DNA of 64,000 nucleotides from Stutzerimonas stutzeri TS44. Lineage in GTDB: Bacteria; Pseudomonadota; Gammaproteobacteria; Pseudomonadales; Pseudomonadaceae. Of the stretch, positions 42,788 to 53,561 are shown piece by piece. The DNA is taken from assembly GCA_000263395.1 (NCBI GenBank), contig AJXE01000002.1:248001-312000 (forward strand). Reading direction: 5' to 3'. The translations under genes were made by a program, and so were the position numbers. Each line of letters begins with the position of its first letter. The first letter of the stretch is position 1. The notes below the pieces were generated by a model. It did not search any database, was not told the DNA's origin, and saw nothing but the letters and a program-made list of their open reading frames with translations.

Positions 42788-45700
42788 GCGTCTTGCTCCT
42801 CGTCCGGGGCCAGGGCATCCAGCGCCGGGCCGATCAGCTGCTCGGCCAGCGCCTCGAAGCGCGCGTCCAGCGGATCGCGGTCGCGGAAGGCCAGCGCGTT
42901 CCAGGGGTCTTCGCACTCGCCGGCGATGGGACTGAACTCGGCGCCCAGCCACGCCTCACGGGCACGCTTGCGCGCCGTCTCGATGGGCTCGCTGCCGCGT
43001 GCCGGGTTGCGATAGCCGCGGGCGAAGGCGTGGCTGCTGCGCGCCAGCAGCGGCAGCGGCTCGCGGATCGCGCTGCGATAGGCGGCGAGCCAGGGTTCGA
43101 GCAGCGCGGCGGCGTTCGCCAGCGGGCCCAGCTGCCAGTCGCCGGCCGGCGAGAGCAGCAGGCTGCGGCGCTCGATACCCGGCGTGGCGGCCAGGTTGAG
43201 CAACAGGTGGCGCAGCCAGAACGGCGCCAGGTCCCATTCGCCGAGGCGGCCGAGCTTCCAGCCGAACAGCCCGCCCGGCGTCACGCCGTCCAGCCAGCCG
43301 TGGATGCGCACGCCGGCCAGGCTGATGTCGATCGCCAGCGGCTCGGGTACGGCCTGCGGGCGCTGCTCGAACAACCGCGGGGCGAACGCACGCACCGGCC
43401 CGCGCAGCCGCCCCCACAGCGCCTGGCCGAGTTCGCCGGGCGGCAGCCAGCCGGCGGCGCTGGCCAGGCGGCGCTCGTCGCGATCGCTCCAGCCGTGCTC
43501 GACGGCCTGCAGCGACAACTGGCGCAGGCCATTCCAGGCGGGCAGCTCCAGCTCGAACGGCTCGTCGCTGGCCAGCGCCTGCTGCGCCTCGGCCAGGCGC
43601 AGGCCGAGGCGCTGCTCGAGCAGGAAGCGCGGCGGATGGCGAAAGCACTGCAACAGCTGCGACGGCTCGATGGTCAGCCAGGCGGCATCCGGCTCGTCGA
43701 GCAGGCTGGCAAACGCTGCTGCGTCCTGTGCGGGCGCCGCCAGCGCCTGGGCGGCGCGGAACCAGGCGGCGGCAAAGCCGGCGTGCGCACCGCCGGCGAA
43801 GTTGCCCGGGGCGAAGGGCTGCAGCGGATGGGCGATGACGATCCGCGCGCTGGGCTTGCCACCGTCGGCCAGCACCGCGGTGAGGTCGACCGCCTCCAGC
43901 ACCTCGCTGAGCAGTACCGAAGGCGGCAGCTCGGCGTTGTCGCGCGGGTCGCGGCCGACGTAGGACAGGTACAGCGCCTCACGTGCCGAGAGCAGGGTTT
44001 CCAGCAGCAGGTAGCGGTCGTCCAGCCGCCGCGCCCGGTCGCCGCGGCGCGGATGGCGGGCGATCAGGTCGAAGCCGGCCGGCGGATTGCGCCGCGGGAA
44101 GGCGCCGTCGTCGAGGCCGAGCAGGCAGACAAGGCGGAACGGCAGGCTGCGCATCGGCACCATGGTGCAGAAGGTCACCGCGCCGGTGAGAAAGCCCGAG
44201 GCGCCGCCGCCCTGCTGCAGCGCGGCGCTGAGCTGCTGATGCACCAGCTCCACCTCGATCGGCCGTTCCAGGTCCGCCGCCAGCGCCTGCTCGCGCAGCG
44301 CCGCGCAGGCCTGCGACAGCAGCAACAGGGTGTCGCCGGCCTCGCGCTCGTCGAACAGTTCGTCGAGCAACAGCTGCAGATCGTCGGCCCACTGCGCCAG
44401 CGGTCGCGGCCGGGCGAGCCGGTCGGCCAGTTCGCCGAGGAGCTCGACGAATTCCACCAGCCGCCCGAGCAGCTGGCCGCGCGCGCCCTCGAGGGCATCC
44501 AGCGGCCAGTGCTCGCCGAGCAGCGGCGCGGCGTCGCCGGCCAGTTGCGGCGGCGCGGCAAAGCCCAGCAGCAGGCGATCCAGGCCCTGGCGCCAGGTGA
44601 ATGCGGCCTCGTCGGGCAGGCCGAGCGCGGCGCGCTGGCCGGCATCGCGGCCCCAGCGCACGCCGGCGTCACGCAACCAGTCGCGCAGCAGCGGCAGGTC
44701 TTCGTTGTCGATACCGGCGCGACGGGCGATGGCCGGCTGCTCCAGCCAGGCAAGGACTTCCTCGGCGGTAAAGCGGCTCTGCGCCAGCAGCAGCAACTGC
44801 AGGAACGCCTCGATCAGCGGCACCTCGGCGCGCAGGCTGCGGTCGGCCAGGCTGTAGGGAATGCGCGGCACGCCCTCGCGGGCGGCGAACACCGCCTCGA
44901 TGAAGGGCGCGTAACGCTCGATATCCGGCGTCAGCACCACCACCTGATCGGGGCTCAGCGCCGGATCGGCGGCGAAGCGCGCCAGCAGCTGGTCATGCAG
45001 GATTTCCACCTCGCGCAGCGGCGAATGCGCGACGTGCACTTCCAGCGAACGGTCGTCGGCGGCCAGCGGCATGCGCTCCTCGGGCAGGCGTGTGCGCAGG
45101 CGCAGGATGTCCTGCTGCAGGGCGTGCAGCAGGCTGTCGTCACGCAGGTCCGCGTCCTCGGAGTACAGGCCGAATTCCGCGCCGTCGAGGGCGAACAGCG
45201 CATCGAAGAAATCGCGGCCCTGCTTGCCGAGACTGGCCAGCAACGGGTGGCCGACGTCCAGATACCAGTCTTCGGCGCCGCTGTCGGGCTGGCGCGCCAG
45301 CTCGCGGATATCGCGGATTTCGCCCCAGGCCTCGCGGCTCGGGTTGAGCGCGCAGACCACCACGTCGATGTGCCGCGCCAGGCCGTCGAGCACGCGCAGG
45401 TGATGCGGCGGCAGGCTGCTGATGCCGAACACCAGCAGCCGTTCGGGCAGTCCCGCCAGCGGCTCGTCGCGGTACAGCCGTTGCAGCAGGTCGCCGAGCA
45501 GACGCGCGCGGTGCGGGTGGCCGTTCTTGGTCAGCTCGCGCCAGAGCAGCGCCTGCCAGCTTTCATCGGCACCGAGGTCGAGGGTTTCGCCGCGCTCCCA
45601 GGCGGCCAGCCAGTCGTCGCGGTAGAGCAGGTACTGGTCGAAGGTGTCGGCGATCTTCGCCGCCAGGCTCAGCCGCCGGCGCTCGTCGCCACCGTCCAGG

Positions 45701-46038
45701 TACTGCGCCAGACGCGGCGCCAGCTGCAGATTGGCCGGCTCGCTCAGCCAGCCGTACAGCCGCCAGGTGAGCGTCGACGGGGCGAACGCCGACTGCTCCG
45801 GCAGGCTGCCGAGTACCGTGCGGCTGAGGTCCCAGACGAAGGCGGCCGGCAGCTGCAGGTCGAGCTGCATGGCGATGCCCTGCTTGCGCGCCAGCTCCAG
45901 GGTCAGCCAGCGGCCCATGCCCTGGCTGGGCACCACGATCCGCGCCGGGGCGAACGGGTCGGCCAGCGGCTGGGCGAGCAGCGTGGTGGCCAGTTCGCCG
46001 AGGGTTTCCAGATCGGGGGCGTGGTAGAGGTTGAGCAT
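42784..46038 (-). CDS. recC: Exodeoxyribonuclease V gamma subunit RecC
   Basis: Chi-recognition subunit of RecBCD, 1084 aa, close to E. coli RecC. The N-terminus MLNLYHAPDLETLGELATTL and the block PARIVVPSQGMGRWLTLELA are family hallmarks. Later segments include FGISSLPPHHLRVLDGLARH, PDQVVVLTPDIERYAPFIEA, RVPFRLVCLLG-type MRSLPFRLVCLLGLDDGAFP and the C-terminal inactive nuclease-like fold. The start at 46038 lies 10 codons inside the longest frame and matches the family N-terminus. It heads the recC-recB-recD unit and is divergent from the tandem-Cache gene. Confidence 0.97.
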   Translation of the reverse strand: MLNLYHAPDLETLGELATTLLAQPLADPFAPARIVVPSQGMGRWLTLELARKQGIAMQLDLQLPAAFVWDLSRTVLGSLPEQSAFAPSTLTWRLYGWLSEPANLQLAPRLAQYLDGGDERRRLSLAAKIADTFDQYLLYRDDWLAAWERGETLDLGADESWQALLWRELTKNGHPHRARLLGDLLQRLYRDEPLAGLPERLLVFGISSLPPHHLRVLDGLARHIDVVVCALNPSREAWGEIRDIRELARQPDSGAEDWYLDVGHPLLASLGKQGRDFFDALFALDGAEFGLYSEDADLRDDSLLHALQQDILRLRTRLPEERMPLAADDRSLEVHVAHSPLREVEILHDQLLARFAADPALSPDQVVVLTPDIERYAPFIEAVFAAREGVPRIPYSLADRSLRAEVPLIEAFLQLLLLAQSRFTAEEVLAWLEQPAIARRAGIDNEDLPLLRDWLRDAGVRWGRDAGQRAALGLPDEAAFTWRQGLDRLLLGFAAPPQLAGDAAPLLGEHWPLDALEGARGQLLGRLVEFVELLGELADRLARPRPLAQWADDLQLLLDELFDEREAGDTLLLLSQACAALREQALAADLERPIEVELVHQQLSAALQQGGGASGFLTGAVTFCTMVPMRSLPFRLVCLLGLDDGAFPRRNPPAGFDLIARHPRRGDRARRLDDRYLLLETLLSAREALYLSYVGRDPRDNAELPPSVLLSEVLEAVDLTAVLADGGKPSARIVIAHPLQPFAPGNFAGGAHAGFAAAWFRAAQALAAPAQDAAAFASLLDEPDAAWLTIEPSQLLQCFRHPPRFLLEQRLGLRLAEAQQALASDEPFELELPAWNGLRQLSLQAVEHGWSDRDERRLASAAGWLPPGELGQALWGRLRGPVRAFAPRLFEQRPQAVPEPLAIDISLAGVRIHGWLDGVTPGGLFGWKLGRLGEWDLAPFWLRHLLLNLAATPGIERRSLLLSPAGDWQLGPLANAAALLEPWLAAYRSAIREPLPLLARSSHAFARGYRNPARGSEPIETARKRAREAWLGAEFSPIAGECEDPWNALAFRDRDPLDARFEALAEQLIGPALDALAPDEEQDA

Positions 46039-46266
46039 GCGCGCACCACAGCAAGGTCGAGCGGGCAAGGTTACAGGCCACCCGCGCGAGTGGCGAGCCG
46101 GCCGGGCGCCGCGGCATGGCGTCGCAAGGCATCGGCGGCGGGGGTTTTCTACTCCTTTCGCCTGCCACTTCCTGTTCCGACGACCAATATCATTTCCGCC
46201 GACGAACCCTAGGATGGGGTGCGATGGGGCGATCGAATACCGCCCATTACCCGCCAGGAGTCACCC

Positions 46267-47157
46267 ATGAATCGCACGCACACTCTGCTCATGCTGTCTC
46301 TCACTGCCGCCCTGGGTGTCATGCCGCTGGCGCATGCCGCCACGCCCGCCGCACCGGCGACGGCCGTCGGCTCGATGGAGCGCGCACAGGCCAAGCAGGC
46401 CAAGGCGCTGCTCGACAACGCCGCGCTCTACCTGCAGGCCAACGGCCCGGAACAGGCGCTGGCCGCGTTCAACGACCGCGATGGCGCCTTCGCCAAGGGC
46501 CAGTACTACATCTTCGTGCTCGGCACCGACGGCACCATGCGCGCCAGCGCCGGCACCTCGGCCAGCCTGGTCGGGCTGAACGTGCGCGACCTGAAGGACG
46601 CCAGCGGCAAGCCCTTCATCAACGACATCCTCGAAGCGGCCAAGCGTGACGACAGCGGAGCGGTTGCCTACCACTGGCTGAACCCGACCGACAACAAGGT
46701 GGAGAACAAGCTCAGCCAGTTCCGCAAGGTCGGCGAGAACATCCTCTGCGTCGGCTACTACATCCCGCGTGCCACCGCCGAGCAGGCCAGGGCGCTGCTG
46801 AGCAGGGCAGTGGCGCATCTGCAGAAGGCCGGCGACGCGGCCTATCGCGACTTCAACAACCGCAACGGCGCGTTCGTCATCGATGACGAGTATGTCTTCG
46901 CTATCGGCCTGGAAGACGGCAAGTACCGCGCCAGCGGCGGTTCGCCGAACCTGGTCGGCGTCGACGTGCGCGCGGTGAACGACGCCGCCGGCAAGCCGCT
47001 GTTCCGCGAGATGATCGAGCTGGCCCGCAAGGACGGCACCGGCACGGTGGAATACGTCTGGCGCAACCCGGTGACCAACGCCGTGGAACACAAGCGCACG
47101 CTGATCCAGCGGGTCGACGACGTGCTGCTCGGCGTGGGCTACTACACCCCGCGCTGA
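46267..47157 (+). CDS. Periplasmic protein with two tandem Cache domains
   Basis: Predicted 296-aa exported protein. The signal peptide (LLMLSLTAALGVMPLAHA) is followed by two homologous single-Cache modules. Module 1 (about 52-170) contains FNDRDGAFAKGQYYIFVLGT, GLNVRDLKDASGKPFINDIL and VGENILCVGYYIP. Module 2 (about 171-296) contains FNNRNGAFVIDDEYVFAIGL, GVDVRAVNDAAGKPLFREMI and VDDVLLGVGYYTP. The two clearly arose by duplication. No membrane segment, kinase, GGDEF or chemoreceptor domain follows, so it would act as a free periplasmic ligand binder. It has a normal start with an AGGAG about 8 nt upstream. Ligand and partner are unknown. Confidence 0.85.
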   Translation: MNRTHTLLMLSLTAALGVMPLAHAATPAAPATAVGSMERAQAKQAKALLDNAALYLQANGPEQALAAFNDRDGAFAKGQYYIFVLGTDGTMRASAGTSASLVGLNVRDLKDASGKPFINDILEAAKRDDSGAVAYHWLNPTDNKVENKLSQFRKVGENILCVGYYIPRATAEQARALLSRAVAHLQKAGDAAYRDFNNRNGAFVIDDEYVFAIGLEDGKYRASGGSPNLVGVDVRAVNDAAGKPLFREMIELARKDGTGTVEYVWRNPVTNAVEHKRTLIQRVDDVLLGVGYYTPR

Positions 47158-47236
47158 CCGCACGGCTCTGCCTATCGGCCGGGCTGGCTGATCTGCGGTC
47201 TGTCAGCCCGCCCCTCCAGAAAGACCACTTACCAAC

Positions 47237-47270
47237 AAAAAACCCCCGCCATGCTCACGCATGGCGGGGG
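47237..47270 (-). terminator. Intrinsic terminator of the TRAP permease operon
   Basis: The stem CCCCCGCCATG/CATGGCGGGGG is 11 bp and perfect, with a 6-nt loop (CTCACG). On the minus strand it is followed by six T residues, so it is a strong terminator for the transporter operon ending at 47297. It also lies 85 nt past the Cache gene on the other strand, where it lacks a T-run. Confidence 0.9.
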
Positions 47271-47296
47271 TCAGGCGATGCCCGCAAGCGCTTCGC

Positions 47297-49846
<2,550 letters not shown>

Positions 49847-49881
49847 GAAATGAGGCCTGTTTTTCAGGTGACGGAAACCAC

Positions 49882-49914
49882 GAAAACCCGTGACCGAACG
49901 GTGCACGGGTTTTC
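49882..49914 (-). terminator. Attenuator-like hairpin between TAXI binding protein and permease
   Basis: A perfect 11-bp stem, GAAAACCCGTG and CACGGGTTTTC, with an 11-nt loop lies in the 117-nt gap between the two genes. On the minus strand the stem itself ends in TTTTC, similar to an intrinsic terminator. It would favour the binding protein over the permease. Confidence 0.65.
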
Positions 49915-49963
49915 CGACTGAGCGAAGCAAGAGCAGGCGACCGCCGGAGCGGCCGCGCGACCC

Positions 49964-50929
49964 TTACATCCAGCCGCGTTCCTTGTAGTAGCGCTCGGCA
50001 CCTTCATGCAGCGGCGCGCTCAGGCCGACCTTGATCATCTCCTCCGGCTTGAGGTCCTTGAACGCCGGGTGCAGGCGCTGGAAACGCTCGATGTTGTCGA
50101 ACACCGACTTGACCAGCTGGTAGACCACCTCGGCATCGACCTTGGCCGTGGTCGAGAGCACGGCCTTGCCACCGATGGACGGGGTCGGTGCATCGCTGCC
50201 CTTGTAGATCCCGCCGGGGATCTCGGCCTTGGTGTAGTAGCTCTTGGCGGCCAGCAGCTTGTCGATTTCCGGCCCGGTGATCGGTACCAGCACGGCGTCG
50301 ACGGTGGTGGTGGCTTCCTGGATGGCGCCGTTGGGATGGCCGACGAAGTAGGTCATCGCGTCGATGTTGTTGTCGCCCAGCGCGCTGGCCTGCTCGGCCG
50401 GCTTCAGCTCGGCGGCCAGGGCGAATACCGACTTGTCCCAGCCCTTGACCTGCATGATCTCCTCGAGGGTGTCACGCTGGCCGGAGCCCGGGTTGCCAAT
50501 GTTGACGCGCTTGCCCTTGAGGTCGTCCAGGCCCTTGATGTCGGCATCGCGGCGCGCCAGCACGGTGAAGACCTCGCTCTGCAGCGAGAACACGGCGCGG
50601 ATGTCATCCATCTTGCCTTCCTTCTCGAAGGGCGCGACGCCTTCCATCGCCTTGTACTGGTGGTCGGACTGCATGATGCCGAAGTTGAACTCGCCGCTGC
50701 GCAGGCCGTTGACGTTGGCCACGCCGCCGCCGCTGGCCGGCGCGTTGCACTTGATGTTCTCGGCGTTGCGGTTGACGAAGCGGCAGATCGACTGCCCCGC
50801 CACGTAGTAGACGCCGGTCTGCCCGCCGGTGCCGATGGTGACGAATTTCTCCTGGGCCTGTGCTGTGCCACCCAGGCCGCTACCCGCCAATGCGACGGTA
50901 AAGATCCATGCCAAGGATTTGCCTTTCAT
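49964..50929 (-). CDS. TAXI-family TRAP solute-binding protein
   Basis: Periplasmic binding protein of 321 aa with a signal peptide (SLAWIFTVALAGSGLGGTAQA). The TAXI signature is VTIGTGGQTGVYYVAGQSIC, followed by the hallmark ASGGGVANVNGLRSGEFNFG and MQSDHQYKAMEGV. Binding-site features include RVNIGNPGSGQRDTLEEIMQ and DAMTYFVGHPNGAIQEATTT. TAXI proteins bind organic anions such as glutamate or glutamine in characterised cases; the ligand here is open. AAGGAG 7-9 nt upstream supports the start at 50929. The gene heads a two-gene operon with the fused permease. Confidence 0.93.
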   Translation of the reverse strand: MKGKSLAWIFTVALAGSGLGGTAQAQEKFVTIGTGGQTGVYYVAGQSICRFVNRNAENIKCNAPASGGGVANVNGLRSGEFNFGIMQSDHQYKAMEGVAPFEKEGKMDDIRAVFSLQSEVFTVLARRDADIKGLDDLKGKRVNIGNPGSGQRDTLEEIMQVKGWDKSVFALAAELKPAEQASALGDNNIDAMTYFVGHPNGAIQEATTTVDAVLVPITGPEIDKLLAAKSYYTKAEIPGGIYKGSDAPTPSIGGKAVLSTTAKVDAEVVYQLVKSVFDNIERFQRLHPAFKDLKPEEMIKVGLSAPLHEGAERYYKERGWM

Positions 50930-51327
50930 GGATGAACTCCTTTTGGTTGTTGTTGATGACCCTGCAGCCCTCATGAGCCTGCACGGAAGCCGGGAGTCTA
51001 GCAGGACAGGTTCAAAATGCGCGGACGCTACGCCGGAACACGGGCGCGAGTCCGCCTTTTATGGACTGCGCCGTGGCGAAAGCGTTTGCGCGACGGCGCC
51101 AACGGGCAGCTGGCAACGTTGACGCAGCGATGGCACACCGCCATGCCGGCGTCATGAAACTGGCATAGCATCAGCCGCGCCGCCACCCGGACATGCCGTC
51201 AGCCGTCTACGCCGACATGTGGAGCACGCTGCAGGCGGGCGCGCGAGGCGGTCGAGGTCATGCAGCGTAGCCGCGGGCAGGCGCAGCAGTTCTGGAGTCG
51301 CCGCCGCGCCTGAAAGATGTGCCTTGG
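50930..51327. other. Gap between the TAXI operon and tctE
   Basis: This 398-nt stretch lies upstream of the TAXI gene and downstream of tctE, both on the minus strand. It must hold the TAXI promoter, but I see no convincing -35/-10 pair, and no Pho box. Several open frames cross it without family similarity. It is slightly less GC-rich near 50940-51020. Confidence 0.4.
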
Positions 51328-52725
51328 CTAAATCGCGCCGGGGAAGCGTACCCGCACCAGCAAACCGCCGAGCCGGCCCTGATCCAAGCTGATCTCGGCG
51401 CGATGGGCACGCACGATCTCGCCGACGATGGCCAGGCCGAGGCCGGCGCCGTGACCGCCGGTATCGCGGCGGTAGAAGCGCGAGAACACCCGCTCGCGCT
51501 CGTCGGTGGGTATGCCCGGGCCGTCGTCCTCCACCTCCAGCACGGCGCCGTCGAGCACCCGCAGCACCACATTGCCGCCATCGACGGTGTGCGCCAGCGC
51601 GTTGTCCAGCAGGTTGCTCAGCAGCTCGTTGATCAGCGTCGGTTCGCCGTCGATCCATACCGGCGCCTCGGCCTCCAGCGCCAGGGCGACGCCGCGCTGG
51701 TGCGCCAGCGCCGCCAGCGCCAGCCCCAGCTCGCGGGCCAGCTGCGACAGGTCCAGACGCTGCGCGCCACCCTCGGCGATGGACTGCGCGCCGCTCTCGA
51801 TGCGCGCCAGCGAGAGCAGCTGGTTGGCCAGGTGGATGACCTTGTCGGTGCTCTGCCCGGCGTCTTCCAGGGTGGTGCGCCAGACATTCGGCTGCGCCTC
51901 GCGCAGACCCAGCTCGATGCGCGCCTTGAGCGCCGCCAGCGGCGTGCGCAGCTCGTGGGAGGCATCGGCGATGAAGCGCGCCTGGCGCTCGAACTGCCCG
52001 CGCAAACGCTCGGTGAACTGGTTGAGCGCGGCCACCAGCGGCTTCAGCTCGCGTTGCACGTCGACCAGCGGCAGCGGTCGCAGATCATCCGGCGCGCGAT
52101 CCTGCACCGCCTCGCTGAGCCGGGCCAGCGGGCGCAGCGCGGCACTGACCGCCAGCCACACCAGCAAAAGCGCGGCGAGTGCGAGCAAACCCAGGCGCCA
52201 CAGCGTGTCGTTCAACAGGCTGCGCGCCATGCGCTCGCGCGCGCCGAGCGTCTCGGCCACGCGAATCTCGGCGATGCCGTTCAGCTCAGGTTCGCTGACC
52301 GGCTGCAGCAGGCTCACCAGACGCACGCCCTGGCCCTGGAACTCGCCGTCGTAGAAGCGCGCCAGCGCCGGGTAGTCGTCGGTGCGGCGGACCTCGGCGC
52401 CCGGCGCGGGCAACTGTTCGTAGCCACTGACCAGACGCCCCTCGGTGTCCAGCACCTGGTAATAGATGCGCCCCGCGCTGTCGTAGGCGAAGGTATCCAG
52501 CGCCACGTAGGGCACGTTGGCGCGCAGCCTGCCGTCGCTGGTCACCAGCCCATCGGCAATGGCCCGCGCGGACGCCAGCAGGGTGCGATCGTAAGCAGTG
52601 TCGGCGGCGGCGCGGCCGTTCCAGTAGGCGCTCCAGCCGCTGAGCAGCAGCAGCGGCGTGAGCAGGATCGCCAGCCGCAGCAGCAGCCGCGCGCGCAGGC
52701 TGCCGGCTGCCGCGTGCTCAGCCAT
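51328..52725 (-). CDS. tctE: TctE-type sensor histidine kinase
   Basis: Inner-membrane kinase of the tricarboxylate two-component system, 465 aa. The first membrane segment (LLLRLAILLTPLLLLSGWSA) starts a periplasmic domain of about 140 residues (DTAYDRTLLASARAIADGL). A second segment lies near 170-190 (LGLLALAALLLVWLAVSAAL). The H-box is FIADASHELRTPLAALKARI, N-box LLSNLLDNALAHT, G1 VEDDGPGIP and G2 GGHGAGLGLAIVGEIV. The 2CSK_N-like periplasmic domain is the TctE type. It overlaps tctD by 8 nt on the same strand. The nearby opdH-tctCBA operon is its likely target. Confidence 0.94.
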   Translation of the reverse strand: MAEHAAAGSLRARLLLRLAILLTPLLLLSGWSAYWNGRAAADTAYDRTLLASARAIADGLVTSDGRLRANVPYVALDTFAYDSAGRIYYQVLDTEGRLVSGYEQLPAPGAEVRRTDDYPALARFYDGEFQGQGVRLVSLLQPVSEPELNGIAEIRVAETLGARERMARSLLNDTLWRLGLLALAALLLVWLAVSAALRPLARLSEAVQDRAPDDLRPLPLVDVQRELKPLVAALNQFTERLRGQFERQARFIADASHELRTPLAALKARIELGLREAQPNVWRTTLEDAGQSTDKVIHLANQLLSLARIESGAQSIAEGGAQRLDLSQLARELGLALAALAHQRGVALALEAEAPVWIDGEPTLINELLSNLLDNALAHTVDGGNVVLRVLDGAVLEVEDDGPGIPTDERERVFSRFYRRDTGGHGAGLGLAIVGEIVRAHRAEISLDQGRLGGLLVRVRFPGAI

Positions 52726-53389
52726 CGAAGGCCTCGAGCATGTAGCCCAGGCCGCGGAAGGTGACGATGCGCACCGGCTGGCCCTCGAGCTTCTTGCGCA
52801 GGCGGTGGATGTAGATCTCGATGGCCTCGGCGCTGGCGTCCTCGTCGAGGCCGAACACCTGGGCGGCCAGCTGGTCCTTGCTCATCACCCGCCCGGGGCG
52901 GGCGATCAGCGCCGCCAGCACCGCCTGCTCGCGGGAGGTCAGGCTCAGCGGCTCACCGGCCAGGCTGAAGCGCCGCGCATCCAGATCGTGGACCAGCACG
53001 CCGCAGCGTTGCTGGTGCTCACCGCCGGCGACGCTGCGGCGCAGCAGCGCCTTGACCCGCGCCTCCAGCTCGGACAGCTCGAACGGCTTGGCCAGGTAGT
53101 CGTCGGCGCCGAGGTTGAGGCCGTGCACGCGGTCGCTGACCTCGCCGCGCGCGGTGAGCATCAGCACCGGCAGGGTCTTGCCGCGCTGACGCAGGCGCGC
53201 CAGCACGCCGAAGCCATCGAGCCGCGGCAGGCCGACGTCGAGGATCGCCAGGGCGTAATCCTCGCTGGCCAGCGCCAGGTCGGCGGCGATGCCGTCATCG
53301 AGCAGGTCCACCGTCCAGCCGGCGGCGCGCAGCGCCTGCGTCACGCTCTCGGCCAGCGGTGGGTGGTCCTCGACCAGGAGAATGCGCAT
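52718..53389 (-). CDS. tctD: TctD-type response regulator
   Basis: OmpR-class response regulator of 223 aa. The receiver begins MRILLVEDHPPLAESVTQAL, with phospho-acceptor D51 (ALAILDVGLPRLDG), MLTARG and YLAKPFELSELEARVKALL. The winged helix carries LTSREQAVLAALIARPGRVM and EAIEIYIHRLRKKLEG with VTFRGLGYMLE. In Salmonella and Pseudomonas TctD activates or relieves repression of tricarboxylate uptake genes. It is divergent from opdH, and the 172-nt gap holds two dyads that could be its sites. Confidence 0.94.
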   Translation of the reverse strand: MRILLVEDHPPLAESVTQALRAAGWTVDLLDDGIAADLALASEDYALAILDVGLPRLDGFGVLARLRQRGKTLPVLMLTARGEVSDRVHGLNLGADDYLAKPFELSELEARVKALLRRSVAGGEHQQRCGVLVHDLDARRFSLAGEPLSLTSREQAVLAALIARPGRVMSKDQLAAQVFGLDEDASAEAIEIYIHRLRKKLEGQPVRIVTFRGLGYMLEAFDG

Positions 53390-53493
53390 TGCCTGTCCCT
53401 TCGATCTGCCAACGGAGCGCCAGTGTAGCGGCAGAAATCAGCCCACGGCGCGCTGAAAGGCTGGCGAAAGCTTGACTGCCTAGGATCGCTCGC

Positions 53494-53532
53494 AGGTGGC
53501 TCGATCCACCTCCGCACGGCGCATGCGCCGTG
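53494..53532. promoter_or_regulatory. Two adjacent dyads in the tctD-opdH gap
   Basis: The first is AGGTGG-CTCGAT-CCACCT at 53494-53511, with 6-bp arms and a 6-nt spacer. The second is a perfect 18-bp palindrome CACGGCGCATGCGCCGTG at 53515-53532. It ends 29 nt before the opdH start. They could be TctD-binding operators or leader hairpins controlling porin translation. Confidence 0.55.
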
Positions 53533-53561
53533 ACAACAAAAACAACAACTGGAGATACCCG

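Noticed and set aside
46039..46266. A short open frame overlapping the gap upstream of the Cache gene.
   Set aside because: No ribosome site or similarity, and it conflicts with the Cache gene start. The gap is simply the divergent upstream region of recC and the Cache gene.
51134..51150. TGGCAC followed by ATGCC, as a sigma-54 promoter.
   Set aside because: The GG-to-GC spacing is one base too long, and no plus-strand gene follows.
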